This document shows, in pieces, positions 11,507 to 21,596 of a stretch of DNA of 64,000 nucleotides. Position numbers and translations under genes: made by a program. The stretch is from the NCBI RefSeq assembly GCF_002575655.3, contig NC_053036.3, positions 195,022,788 to 195,086,787 of the forward strand. Reading direction: 5' to 3'. The stretch comes from Aegilops tauschii subsp. strangulata (Eukaryota > Streptophyta > Magnoliopsida > Poales > Poaceae). The notes beneath the pieces were generated by a model that did not search any database, was not told where the DNA came from, and saw nothing but the letters and a program-made list of their open reading frames with translations. Within the stretch, counting starts at the first letter, position 1, and each line of letters opens with the position of its first letter.

Positions 11507-13133
11507 GTTGGGCCTCCAAGTGCAGAGGTTTGTAGGACAGTAGCAAATTTCCCTCAAGTGGATGACCTAAGGTTTATCAATCCGTGGGAGGCGTAGGATG
11601 AAGATGGTCTCTCTCAAACAACCCTGCAACCAAATAACAAAGAGTCTCTTGTGTCCCCAACACACCCAATACAATGGTAAATTGTATAGGTACACTAGTT
11701 CGGCGAAGAGATGGTGATACAAGTGCAATATGGATGGTAGATATATGTTTTTGTAATCTGAAAATATAAAAACAGCAAGGTAGCAAGTGGTAAAAGTGAG
11801 CGTAAACGGTATTGCAATGCTAGTAAACAAGGCCTAGGGTTCATACTTTCACTAGTGCAAGTTCTCTCAACAAAAATAACAGAATTGGATCATATAACTA
11901 TCCATCAACATGGAACAAAGAGTCACTCCAAAGTCACTGATAGTGGAGAACAAACGAAGAGATTATGGTTGGGTACGAAACCACCTCAAAGTTATTCTTT
12001 CCAATCAATCCGTTGGGCTATTCCTATAAGTGTCACAAACAGCCCTAGAGTTCGTACTAGAATAACACCTTAAGACACAAATCAACCAAAACCCTAATGT
12101 CACCTAGATACTCCAATGTCACCTCAAGTATCCGTGGGTATGATTATACGATATGCATCACACAATCTCATATTCATCTATTCAACCAACACATAGAACC
12201 TCAAAGAGTGCCCCAAAGTTTCTACCGGAGAATCAAGACGAAAACGTGTGCCAACCCCTATGCATAGGTTCATGGGCGGAACCCGCAAGTTGATCACCAA
12301 AACATACATCAAGTGAATCACGTGATATCCCATTGTCACCACAGATACGCACGGCAAGACATACATCAAGTGTTCTCAAATCATTAAAGACTCAATCCGA
12401 TAAGATTACTTCAAGGGGAAAACTCAATCCATTACAAGAGAGTAGAGGGGGGAAGCAACATAAGATCCAACTATAATAGCAAAGCTCGCGATACATCAAG
12501 ATCGTGCCAAATCAAGAACACGAGAGAGAGAGAGAGATCAAACACATAGCTAATGGTACATACCCTCAGCCCCGAGGGTGAACTACTCCCTCCTCGTCAT
12601 GGAGAGCGCCGGGATGATGAAGATGGCCACCAGTGAGGGATCCCCCCTCCGGCAGGGTGCCGGAACAGGGTCTCGATTGGTTTTTGGTGGCTACAGAGGC
12701 TTGCGGCGGCGGAACTCCCAATCTATTCTGTTCCCCGATCGTTTTAGGGTATATGGATATATATAGGTGGAAGAAATACGTCAGGGGAGCCACGAGGGGC
12801 CCACGAGGGTGGAGGGCGCGCCCAGGGGGTGGGCGCGCCCCCCTGCCTCGTGCCTCCCTCGTTGCTTTCCTGACGTGCACTCCAAGTCTCCCGGGTTTTT
12901 TCCTTCCAAAAATAACTTCTCCAGAAGGTTTCATTCCGTTTCGACTCCGTTTGATATTCCTTTTCTTCGAAACACTGAAACAAGGGGAAAACAGGAACTG
13001 GCACTGGGCTCTGGGTCAATAGGTTAGTCCCAAAAATAATATAAAAGTGCATAATAAAGCCCATAAACATCCAAAACAAATAATATAATAGCATGGAACA
13101 ATCAAAAATTATAGATATGTTGGAGACGTATCA
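11507..13133 (-). mobile_element. Lone Gypsy LTR (TGATACGTCTCC family) in reverse orientation
   Basis: Read on the minus strand, the LTR starts TGATACGTCTCCAACATA at 13133 and runs about 1.6 kb to a GGAGGCCCA-like end abutting the Angela LTR at 11507. The same LTR opening occurs at 51721. No primer-binding site, polypurine tract or gag follows on either side, so this is a solo LTR or a remnant cut by the Angela insertion. A GA-repeat lies at about 12520-12540. A TATA-rich stretch at about 12748-12770 fits the LTR promoter. Sabrina/WHAM-type naming is a guess. Confidence 0.8.
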
Positions 13134-13495
13134 TCTACTCCCGACCACTTTTGGGAAGGAGAAAGAGGATGAGCTCATGGCATGCACTTTGTTGCCAATG
13201 TCAGTGATGGGAGAAGGATGGGGTGATGCAAATTCGGTTGGCCAAAGGCCGCACAACCGTATGCTAAAATGTTTCCTTGCTTAAGAGACGAAAGAAGGCT
13301 AAGCGGACATTGGCGACCGGAGAAGGCCGAGCCCTTTTGTTGCCCATGTTGGTGCAATGTCTTCTTTTTAGTGGGGCTCCTTCGCCTCGTTTAGATCCAG
13401 TTGGCGATGTCCTTCCAGACGGGTGTGGGGAGCTCCTATCCGATGGCTTGTGGATGAAATAGCCCTTTAATGCTTACATTGGTTAGCCCAATATG
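13134..13495. other. Unassigned 360 bp between two LTRs
   Basis: I recognise no gene or repeat here. The last ~25 bases (about 13471-13495, ending TTAGCCCAATATG) resemble GGCCGGCCCAATAT at about 16220-16234. They therefore look like the left edge of the duplicated sequence described at 15213-15435. Short frames are present but carry no recognisable motif. Confidence 0.5.
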
Positions 13496-15207
13496 TGTTG
13501 GGGAACGTACTATTTCAAAATTTTCCTACGATCACGCAAGATCTATCTAGGAGAAGCATAGCAACGAGCGGGGGGAGTGTGTCCATGTACCCTCATAGAC
13601 CGAAAGCGTAAGCGTTTATCAACGCGGTTGATGTAGTCGTACGTCTTCACGATCCGACCGATCCTAGCACCGAACGTACGGCACCTCCGTGTTCAGCACA
13701 CGTTCAGCTCGATGTTGTCCCTCGTACTCTTGATCCAGTTGAGGCCGAGAGAAAGTTTTGTCAGCACGATGGCGTGGTGGCGGTGATGATGAAGTTCACC
13801 GACGCAGGGCTTCGCCTAAGCACTACGACGATATGATCGAGGTGTGTAACTATGGAGGGGGCACCGCACACGGCTAAAAGATCAACTTGTGTGTTCTAGG
13901 GTGCCCCCTTCCCCACGTATATAAAGGAGGGAGGGAGGAGGAGGCCGGCCAGGGGTGGCGCGCCCAAGGGGGGAGTCCTACTCCAAGTAGGATGCCCCCC
14001 CCTTTTCCTACTTCCACAAGGAGAAGGGGGAAGGAGGAGGAGGAGAGAAGGAAAAGGGGGGCCGGCCCCCCTAGCCCTAGTCCAATTCGGTTTGGGCTAG
14101 GGGGGCGTGCGCCACTCCTTGGCCTGCCTCCTCTTTTCCACCACTAGGCCCATGAGGCCCAATAACTTCCCGGGGGGGTTGGTTTCGGTAACCCCCAGTA
14201 CTCCGAAACGACCCGAACCATTCCGGTGTCCGAATGTAACCTTCCAATATATGAATCTTTATGTCTCAACCATTTCGAGACTCCTCGTCACGTCCATGAT
14301 CTCATCCGGGACTCCGAACAACCTTCGGTCATCAAATCACATAAACTCATAATACGAATCGTCATCGAACATTAAGCGTGCGGACCCTATGGGTTCGAGA
14401 ACTATGTAGACACCTCATCTCCGATCAATAACCAATAGCGGAACCTGGATGCCCATATTGGCTCCTACATATTCTACGAAGATCTTTATCGGTCAAACTG
14501 CATAACAACATATGTTGTTCCCTTTGTCATCGGCATGCTACTTGCCCGAGATTCGATCGTCGGTGTCATCATACCTAGTTCAATCTCGTTACCGGCAAGT
14601 CTCTTTACTCGTCCCGTAATGCATAATCCCGCAACTAACTCATTAGTCACATTGATTGCAAGGCTTATAGTGATGAGCATTACCGAGAGGGCCCAGAGAT
14701 ATCTCTCTGATACACGGAGTGACAAATCCTAATCTCGATCTATGTCAACTCAACAAACACCATCGGAGACACCTGTAGAGCATCTTTATAATCACCCAGT
14801 TACGTTGTGAAATTTGATAGCACACAAGGTGTTCCTCCGGTATTCGGGAGTTGCATAATCTCATAGTCAGAGGAACATGTATAAGTCATGATAAAAGCAA
14901 TAGCAATAAAACTAAACGATCATTATGCTAAGCTAACAGATGGGTCTTGTCCATCACATCATTCTCTAATGATGTGATCCCATTCATCAAATGACAACAC
15001 ATGTTTATGGTCAGGAAACATAACCATCTTTGATTAACGAGCTAGTCAAGTAGAGGCATACTAGGGACACTCTGTTTTGTTTATGTATTCACACATGTAC
15101 TAAGTTTCCGGTTTAATACAATTCTAGCATGAATAATAAATATTTATCATGATATAAGGAAATATAAATAACAACTTTATTATTGCCTCTAGGGCATATT
15201 TCCTTCA
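13496..15207 (-). mobile_element. Angela/WIS-type solo LTR with perfect target-site duplication
   Basis: On the plus strand it runs TGTTGGGGAACG to CATATTTCCTTCA, the reverse complement of an LTR of the same group as 3260-4992. It is 1712 bp and contains no internal region. It is flanked by ATATG at 13491-13495 and ATATG at 15208-15212. This is the standard product of LTR-LTR recombination that removes the internal part. The host sequence joins cleanly across it. Confidence 0.93.
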
Positions 15208-15212
15208 ATATG

Positions 15213-15435
15213 TCCCTCGTACGGAGAAAGTTTCTAGTTCTTGTGAAGAAAAATCAGTTATTTACTCAGGTTTTGGAACCCAGTTCCGCATATATTTGGT
15301 ACTGAATCATAATTGAAACCATTGCGACACTAGTTATGAAATTTGTACTAGATCTGGATGAAACTTAATAGTATATGCAAATGTTTCATAGATGTGTGGA
15401 AATTGTGATTGAACATGGCAGAATGCTAAAATAGT
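15213..15435 (+). repeat. Duplicated unknown sequence, copy A
   Basis: This ~220 bp stretch matches, in order, three separated pieces: about 16226-16257, 21050-21232 and 39142-39190. Shared strings include CGTACGGAGAA, CATATATTTGGTA, TGAATCATAAT and CATGGCAGAATGCTAAAA. It is therefore a second copy of the sequence into which the LINE, Helitron, MITE and Copia were inserted. It has no convincing reading frame. Its nature (segmental duplication or old repeat family) is unknown. Confidence 0.75.
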
Positions 15436-16207
15436 GCTATCGAATGCCAACTCTCTCTCTCTGTTGCATCTGCAATTCTGTGTGAGCATCAGCGACTAGA
15501 ATGAGAACATCATGTAGAGAAATCGCAGCCAACTATCTCAGCTTAATTAGTTTTCTCACTATTCTATGGTCCCATTCAGTGTACTTGATTTGGCGGGCTC
15601 GAAAGGTGATATGTGTCTTCAAATGCTACGTCATAATTTTTCATTTGTGGTGTTTCTCATAGTTTTTTCAGTAAGAGATCAATGGGAAAAGAACAAATGT
15701 TTGATAAGAAGTTATTTAAGCAAAGAGTTATCTCTTATGCTCTCTTAGGTACTCTTTCTTAACTTATCAGAAACTAATTCCATGCAATTACAATCTTGGC
15801 ATTCCACGAGATCACATTGCTTGCCCCACTAAATTAGCATCTAGGCTGGGGAGTCGGGGGCCCTTAGAATATGTATTCTTAAAATATTCTTGCAAGGATT
15901 CCCTCAAAAAAATCTTGCAAGGATGAATATTCATATTCAAATATTCAATTATTTGTAGATGTCGGTGTATCAAAACGTTTCTTGCATCCTATTCTGTTTG
16001 CGATTTAGTGTGCTGAAAATGCAAACTTGGAGCAGCAGAAGGAGATTACGACAAGTTGTGTATAATTATCATCCATATTCGGGGTGTTATAATTTGTTCA
16101 TTTTCTTTTTCCTATCTTATCGGTAGGTGTCAATTAGAGTGCCCATCATCTCTTTTAAGCTATCCGTCACACTAATTTCCTGCCGCAACGTGCGGGGCAT
16201 CACCTAG
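15436..16207 (+). mobile_element. Probable Helitron, 3' end defined, 5' end not found
   Basis: The right end has Helitron hallmarks: a hairpin with stem CCGCA (16183-16187) and TGCGG (16191-16195), then an ~8 base spacer and CTAG at 16204-16207, followed by host T. The 5' end should be TC preceded by A. I see no typical start, so 15436 is only the point where similarity to the duplicated repeat stops. No Rep/helicase frame is visible, so it would be non-autonomous. Confidence 0.55.
16183..16207 (+). other. Helitron 3' hairpin and CTAG terminus
   Basis: A five-base stem with a three-base loop (ACG) is followed by GGCATCAC and CTAG. This matches the 3' terminus that rolling-circle transposons use to end strand transfer. 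Confidence 0.75.
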
Positions 16208-16257
16208 TTATTCATATAGGCCGGCCCAATATCTCCCGCGTACGGAGAACATTTTCA
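16208..16257 (+). repeat. Duplicated unknown sequence, copy B (left piece)
   Basis: GGCCGGCCCAATATCTCCC followed by GCGTACGGAGAAC resembles the same order of bases around the solo LTR (13480-13495 joined to 15213-15230). It continues after the LINE at about 21050. Confidence 0.65.
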
Positions 16258-17494
16258 CGCTCTTGAAGAAAATTGGTTTTGCGCCATGCCTATCCACGCA
16301 ATGATGGCGCTGGACCTTCCGATGAAAACCATTGCTGCAATGAATAAGATCTGCAGAGGATTCTTGTGGTGCAGACGTGCAGAAGCTAATGGTGGTAATT
16401 GTGCGGTTGCTTGGGATGCGGTATGCACACGCCGAATCTACGCTGGATGAATATAGCAATGCAAGCGAGATGGCCATGGCTAGCAAGGACAGATGTGATG
16501 AGGCCATGGAGTGAGTTCAAGATCAAAGTCCCGGATGAGTCGAAGATGCTTTGTCAGGCGGCCATGAGGAGTGTTGCCAATTCTGGCCACATGACTCTTT
16601 TTTGGGAGGACCGGTGGCTCGAGGGAAGGAGAATACAGGAAATTGCGCCGCTCCTCTACAGCTTGGTTCCACCACGCATTAGAGCCTCCCGACTAGTTGG
16701 ACCGGCGGTGGAGAATGGAAGTTGGGCATTAGATGTTGGCCCGGACATAGGTCCAGATGTGCTACATGAGTTTCTCTCACTATGGCAAACGGTTTCAGCT
16801 TGGGAGCCCATGGAGGATGTGCATGATGAGATAGCTTGGTCGTGGGAGGCCAGTGGGCAGTTCTCGGTGAAATCTGCTTATGCTGCTGGCTTTTGGGGTA
16901 GAGAGGTCATTGCAACGGCGGACCTGACATGGAAGTCACGTGCACCCTCATGGTTCAGATTCTTCACTTGGCTAGCTCTAAGGGATAGGTGCTGGACGTC
17001 GGATCGACTTGCGCGGAGAGGGTTGCCGCACCAGGACGCGTGCCCATTCTGTGACCAGGAGGAGGAAACAATCAACCATCTTTTACTCACATGCGTTTTT
17101 GCTAGGACCACTTGGGCGAAGATCTGCGAGGCTTTGGGCAAGCCGGATTTGACCCCATCGCAAGAAGACACACTTGCGGAATGGGCAGTCGACAAACGAG
17201 GACCGCATGGCATGAGTACGAAGGATCTACGTACTATCGTCATGCTAGCATGGTGGGAGTTGTGGATGCATAGGAATGCCATTGTTTTCGACGAAGCGCG
17301 GCCTTCAATCGAGTCTCTGCTAGGAAGAGTGAGGCGAGAGGGCCAAGTGTGGGCTCAGCTGGGCTAATTAAAGGGAACGTTGTTCCCTTCTTTAGTAGGG
17401 TGGAGAGGTGGGAGGCTAGTGAGAAGTAATATGTACTAAGTACTTTGTAATCGCGGTGGAGGCTTTCTTTGCATTTCTTCTTTAATATATGATA
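16258..17494 (+). mobile_element. 5'-truncated LINE (non-LTR retrotransposon), main part
   Basis: Only the C-terminal end of ORF2 is present. About 16275-16435 encodes the end of reverse transcriptase (an AMPIHAMMALDLP-like stretch then CRGFLW). After a frameshift near 16425, the frame to 17367 carries the zf-RVT zinc-binding domain common at the C-terminus of plant LINE and reverse-transcriptase-like proteins (CPFCDQEEETINHLLLTC at about 17041-17094). The 3' untranslated part leads to TTTAATATATGATA at 17494. There the element is cut by a Helitron; its tail resumes at 21003. The left border is approximate. Confidence 0.85.
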
Positions 17495-20400
17495 CTAGTA
17501 AGCCTGCACGTGCAATGCACGTCTCGACTAATATAAATGATAAATGCCAGACAAATCTGTAAACTATATTGGATGTTGTACAGTTTAGCCGTAACTTCAA
17601 ATATTGTGTCCACTAAAATTGTTTTCCATCCATTGTTTAGGTCATATACATAGTATTGCGAAAATTGCATTGATCACATAAATAATAATAGGTGTACTCA
17701 TTTCACAATGCAATGCAACTTGTGTTAAAGGAAAAAAATGGAAAACATGTACCATAAAAAGATAATCTAGAAAATTTGTTGAACAATCACAAAATAAAGA
17801 AAATAATGAATGAATAGGTCCTCTTCATTAATACTTCAGCTGCACCCAACTGTTCTTGTTCCTCCTCTTAACTGGCTAAAAACTGTACTCAACCACATCA
17901 GTGATGCGCCATCACCTGTACCAACACTTTTACACTCTCCTTCGTCCTTTCGTCACTCGAGAGAACCTGTACCCTGTCCAACAACGCACCGCCCTTGACA
18001 TGCAGAGCCACAACATGTTGGGATGCTCACAATATTGGTCCAAGCGTGACCAAACACGCGCGGAGAGTGCCAACGCTACAATTAGGTGCATTTTACAACT
18101 GGTATATACATGTAACAATAAGTAAATTACCAAAGAACGATAGTCAAACTACCAGATCATAAATGTATTTGTCCAAATCCGGTGATACCCATCAGTTCAA
18201 GAAAGATACATGGGTGTTTAATGCGCTCTGAGGGCAAATGATTAAATATAAAACTCAATTAGAAGCAGTCGCAATGGTACATTGTTCCTGGAGTGAGGCA
18301 TACCATGCCCCTAAAATATTGATGTTAAGAAGGCAATAAAAATTATTCTCCGAGCAAATGTTATTTTGCATATTCTTTCCGAATAGTACATCAAGGCAAT
18401 GTTATTGTGCATGTCAAGGCAAGGTACATCTAGGAGCAGTGTTATTGTGCAAGTGAAAGCAGAGCATTACAACTTAGAAAATGCATGCCAGAGAATCTTC
18501 CTTTTCGAAAGTACCCAACTTTCCTTTTCAAGTGTGTAGAATTTTCCATCAAATATTTTGAAATTTCCCACAATATTCATGGTCAGAGAACTGGATTGTT
18601 TTATATCTCTCATAAGCAGACTACTTTAATTTAAAGAAGCAACTATTGTAGACCTATATAATTAATTTTAATGAAGTGTAAAAAAATACACTGCAAGAAA
18701 CATGACTTAGGGGTTTAGGTGTCATCTAAATAAAATTAATAAATTATTAGCATTGAGGGTATTCCAGTTCGGAAGAGCACAACAAATAAATCTATTGGCT
18801 GCGATAATAGTCAGTGTCTTTACTCATTTTCCATTCAAAGTCGTCTCTTTAAGCAGTCAAATATATGATGATGTTCTGCTAAAAAAGTGTATGGAAAGCA
18901 AGAGTTAGATAGCTGAATACGGTATATCAATTGAAGAGCACAAAAGGGAAAGATCAATTCTAGCAATCCATGATACATAACACAAGTATTAGCACCTTTG
19001 AGTAACCAAAGTTGCAAATTTTCACTGGGATGTTCGACTCTCATCATGTTTAAGATCATGGTGACAGATTTCCTGCATTTCTAGCATCAGTTAATGAGGG
19101 GGGAAATCTGCATTGGTTTCCTTTGATAATTTTCCAAAGCAAAGTGTACCATGAAATGGCAGTAGCAGACCTCCGAAAGTAGTTGCTGAAAGAAGTACCT
19201 TCTTGTTGACAAGAGAAAGCATACAAGTTATATGGTTACATCATTAGAGAATAAATAGAAGCATCTCCGATTAAATTTGTTCTTCTTTACGAAAAATGTT
19301 AGTGTTGTACATCAGGCTGCAAAGCAATTCTCAACATTCAATTCAACTGGAATCACCAAAAACATCGAAACAGAGGTATTTGAACTGACAATGAGCTCGA
19401 ATATATAAATTTGGAAGTCGTACATGTTATGAAAATTAATTTTGTTACATATACTTCTTTTTATCTGATTCCTCTTATTGGAAGGTAACATTCTACAAAT
19501 TTAGCATGTGCAGGTGCAGGTGCAGTTAGTGGAAAACATAAAAATCAATCTAGTTCAGCTTCAAAATATTGATGTGAACCATATGATTCAGAAATTAGAA
19601 CACATGACATGTTCTCTAATCAGTTTATGCCTTTAAATCATTTGTCAAGCAACAACCATACCAATTGTCATGCGGAGAAAAATCTGATTCATAATGCTTA
19701 TCATTCTGTAATGTTGGCAGTCCAGGAACACAACATGAAACATTACAGGTGCATTACTCATGCAGAAATCAAGGCTATCCCTCGCCGTGTTGTAAGCTTC
19801 ACCTAAAGTTTACATTGGTGCACGTCGGCCTTATACAACGCAGCAGCTCTCACAGACAAACGCAGCAGCTATCATTAGTACACAAGTACACACAAACGAA
19901 ATGATATTAACAACTTCATGCACACCCAATCTGCAGTTCCTTAGGTTGACTTATCAAATCAAATTAATAAGTAGGCACACCCACCAACAAACTACTAAAG
20001 ATCCAACCTTTGATGTAGAAGTCGTGGTAACTCATCTTCTAGTTGTTCTAGGGAGTTGGATGAACACCATGAGCCGTAGAAACCTTGCGAGAACCCACCC
20101 ATCTCTTTTCCGACCTTCGTCGGCGCCGCAACCGCGTGCCTGATGCTCCTTCCGCTGCGTTCCTCTATTCCGTTGACACTGCCAGAACCACAAGAATTTG
20201 AATCAGAAATTGACAGAAATTTTCTCCAAAATAGAGCGCTAACAAACCATTAAAAATCCTATGAATTCCATTCCTACAAATCAATCGACCCGCAGAGCGC
20301 TAAGCCACCTTAATTAGTAGCATCTTCGTGGGTGAAGACGATGAGGAGCGGCGGGTGGCGGCCGTGTTGTCTGTTCGGCGGCCACGTACCTGGGGTAGCA

Positions 20401-21002
20401 GAGGAGGAGCAGCGGGGCGGCGGCCTGCTCTCGCATCCGTTGGAGGAGGAGCGGCGGGGGTAGCGGCCTGCTCTTAAGTTCGTTAGAAAGGGACCGGCGG
20501 GGGCGTCGGCCTGCGCTCGCGTCCGTGGGAAGAGGATCAGCGGCCTACATGGGGAAGCAGAGGAGCAGCGGCAGGGGCGGCGTCCTGCAATTGCCTCCGT
20601 CGGAGGAGCGGCGAGGACGGCGGCCTGCTCTCGCGTACGGTAGAAGTGGATCGGCCGGGGCGGCGACCTGCTCTCAGATGCGCCGGATGAGGGTTGGTTG
20701 TCTTCGTGTTTTCCGCGGCCCTCGCGCCCCTCATCACGAAGCCAGGACGTGTTTGTTTCCTTTTATGATTCCACCTTTTTTTCCTACTTGTGCGGGTGTG
20801 GGAGGACATCGGTTCGGCAGAGTAATCGTCCGCCAGGGAAAATTGATAAACGCACTCTTGGCTGATGGTTAGTGTAATCTGAACGGTTAGATGAAATTAA
20901 ATGACTTTGAACGCGAGGCTGTAATTGGTCAGGTTGTTATGTGTAGATTAGGCTGAGTGCGTTTAGCGATGAATATGTTTGCTTGTTTAATAGTAGTATA
21001 GA
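17495..21002 (-). mobile_element. Non-autonomous Helitron, complete ends, inserted in the LINE 3' UTR
   Basis: On the minus strand it begins TCTATACTACTATTAAAC at 21002, preceded by A. It ends with a hairpin (ACGTGC, loop ATT, GCACGT; 17508-17522), a nine-base spacer and CTAG at 17495-17498, followed by T. This is the canonical A/TC...CTAG/T structure. Removing it rejoins the LINE tail exactly (GATA at 17494 to TGCACACTCG at 21003). It is 3508 bp and no Rep or helicase frame is visible. It has a G/C-rich minisatellite near its 5' end and otherwise AT-rich non-coding DNA. Confidence 0.9.
20341..20690 (-). repeat. GC-rich minisatellite inside the Helitron
   Basis: Imperfect units of about 42-48 bp recur about six times. 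Each has the core GGCGGCCTGCTCTCGC, or a variant, followed by a TCCGT-like string and GAGGAGC. The tract lies 300-650 bp from the Helitron 5' end and is very different in composition from its AT-rich neighbours. Long frames through it (for example 20525-20872) are composition artefacts. Confidence 0.7.
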
Positions 21003-21035
21003 TGCACACTCGTGCATATTCGAGAAAAAAAAATA
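21003..21035 (+). mobile_element. LINE 3' tail with poly(A), right of the Helitron
   Basis: TGCACACTCGTGCATATTCG followed by an A-run completes the 3' end of the LINE at 16258-17494. Plant LINE 3' ends often show a small hairpin then AATATTCGAG-like sequence and poly(A). The duplicated host sequence resumes right after. Confidence 0.8.
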
Positions 21036-21232
21036 GTTTTGTCCCTGGTTATGGAAGAAACGAGTCTCCCGGTTCCACATATATTTGGTAATGAATCATA
21101 ATCGAAACCATTGTGACTCTAGTTAAGACATTCGTGGTAGGTCAGTGAAATATGCCCAACATTCATTGAAAAAAAAACTCGGCACTGTACGAAAATCTGG
21201 ATGGAACTTGATATATGCAAACTGTTCAACAG
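21036..21232 (+). repeat. Duplicated unknown sequence, copy B (middle piece)
   Basis: This piece matches copy A at about 15240-15385 (CATATATTTGGTAATGAATC, ATCTGGATGGAACTT). It ends at TTCAACAG, the target site of the MITE at 21233, and continues at 39142. A small insertion near 21140-21190 is not present in copy A. Confidence 0.7.
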
Positions 21233-21373
21233 GGGCAATGTTAGACTTACGTAGACTAACTACGCATGTTTACATAAAATCCAATGTGAAGGATTGGGAG
21301 GGGGGGATGTTTTAGATTACATTAGAAGGTTCCGTAGACTTGCCTGGGGCCTTCGTAGGTGTAGGATTATGGG
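21233..21373. mobile_element. 141 bp MITE with 8 bp target duplication (hAT-like)
   Basis: The left flank is TTCAACAG (21225-21232). The right flank is the same octamer, now split by the later Copia insertion (TTC at 21374-21376 with AACAG at 39142-39146). The ends form imperfect inverted repeats: CAATGTTAGACTTACGTAG against the complement of the right end, TAATCCTACACCTACGAAG. An 8 bp duplication suggests hAT. The outer three bases do not pair, so the exact ends are uncertain. Confidence 0.6.
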
Positions 21374-21376
21374 TTC

Positions 21377-21583
21377 TGTTAAGAATTAATTAGATATAGT
21401 TAATTATGGATAATCTCCACCTTGTAAACCGACAGACGGTTAGCCTTTTCTAACCGTCGTGTCTCTCCTCGCTCCCTCCCGAATGGATATGTCCATTCGT
21501 TCGCGTCCCTTCAGGGATATATAATGTACAGAGATCATCAATGAAAGGAATAGAGATTCATTTGTCTTCCTTGTTTCACATCA
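21377..21583 (+). mobile_element. 5' LTR (207 bp) of short-LTR Copia
   Basis: It runs TGTTAAGAATTAATTAG to TTTCACATCA. The matching LTR at 38930-39136 has the same length and about five transitions by eye. Target duplication GGTTC stands at 21372-21376 and 39137-39141. A TATA-like GATATATAATG lies at 21516-21526. Confidence 0.95.
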
Positions 21584-21596
21584 CGTTATCAGCACA
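21584..21596 (+). other. Copia primer-binding site
   Basis: CGTTATCAGCAC directly follows the LTR. It matches the internal initiator-tRNA-Met priming site used by many plant Copia elements. Confidence 0.75.

Noticed and set aside
12566..13094. Frames of 116-129 codons in the reversed Gypsy LTR
   Set aside because: Inside a non-coding LTR and overlapping on both strands.
20525..20872. 115-codon frame in the Helitron
   Set aside because: It runs through the minisatellite and has a repetitive Arg/Gly composition.
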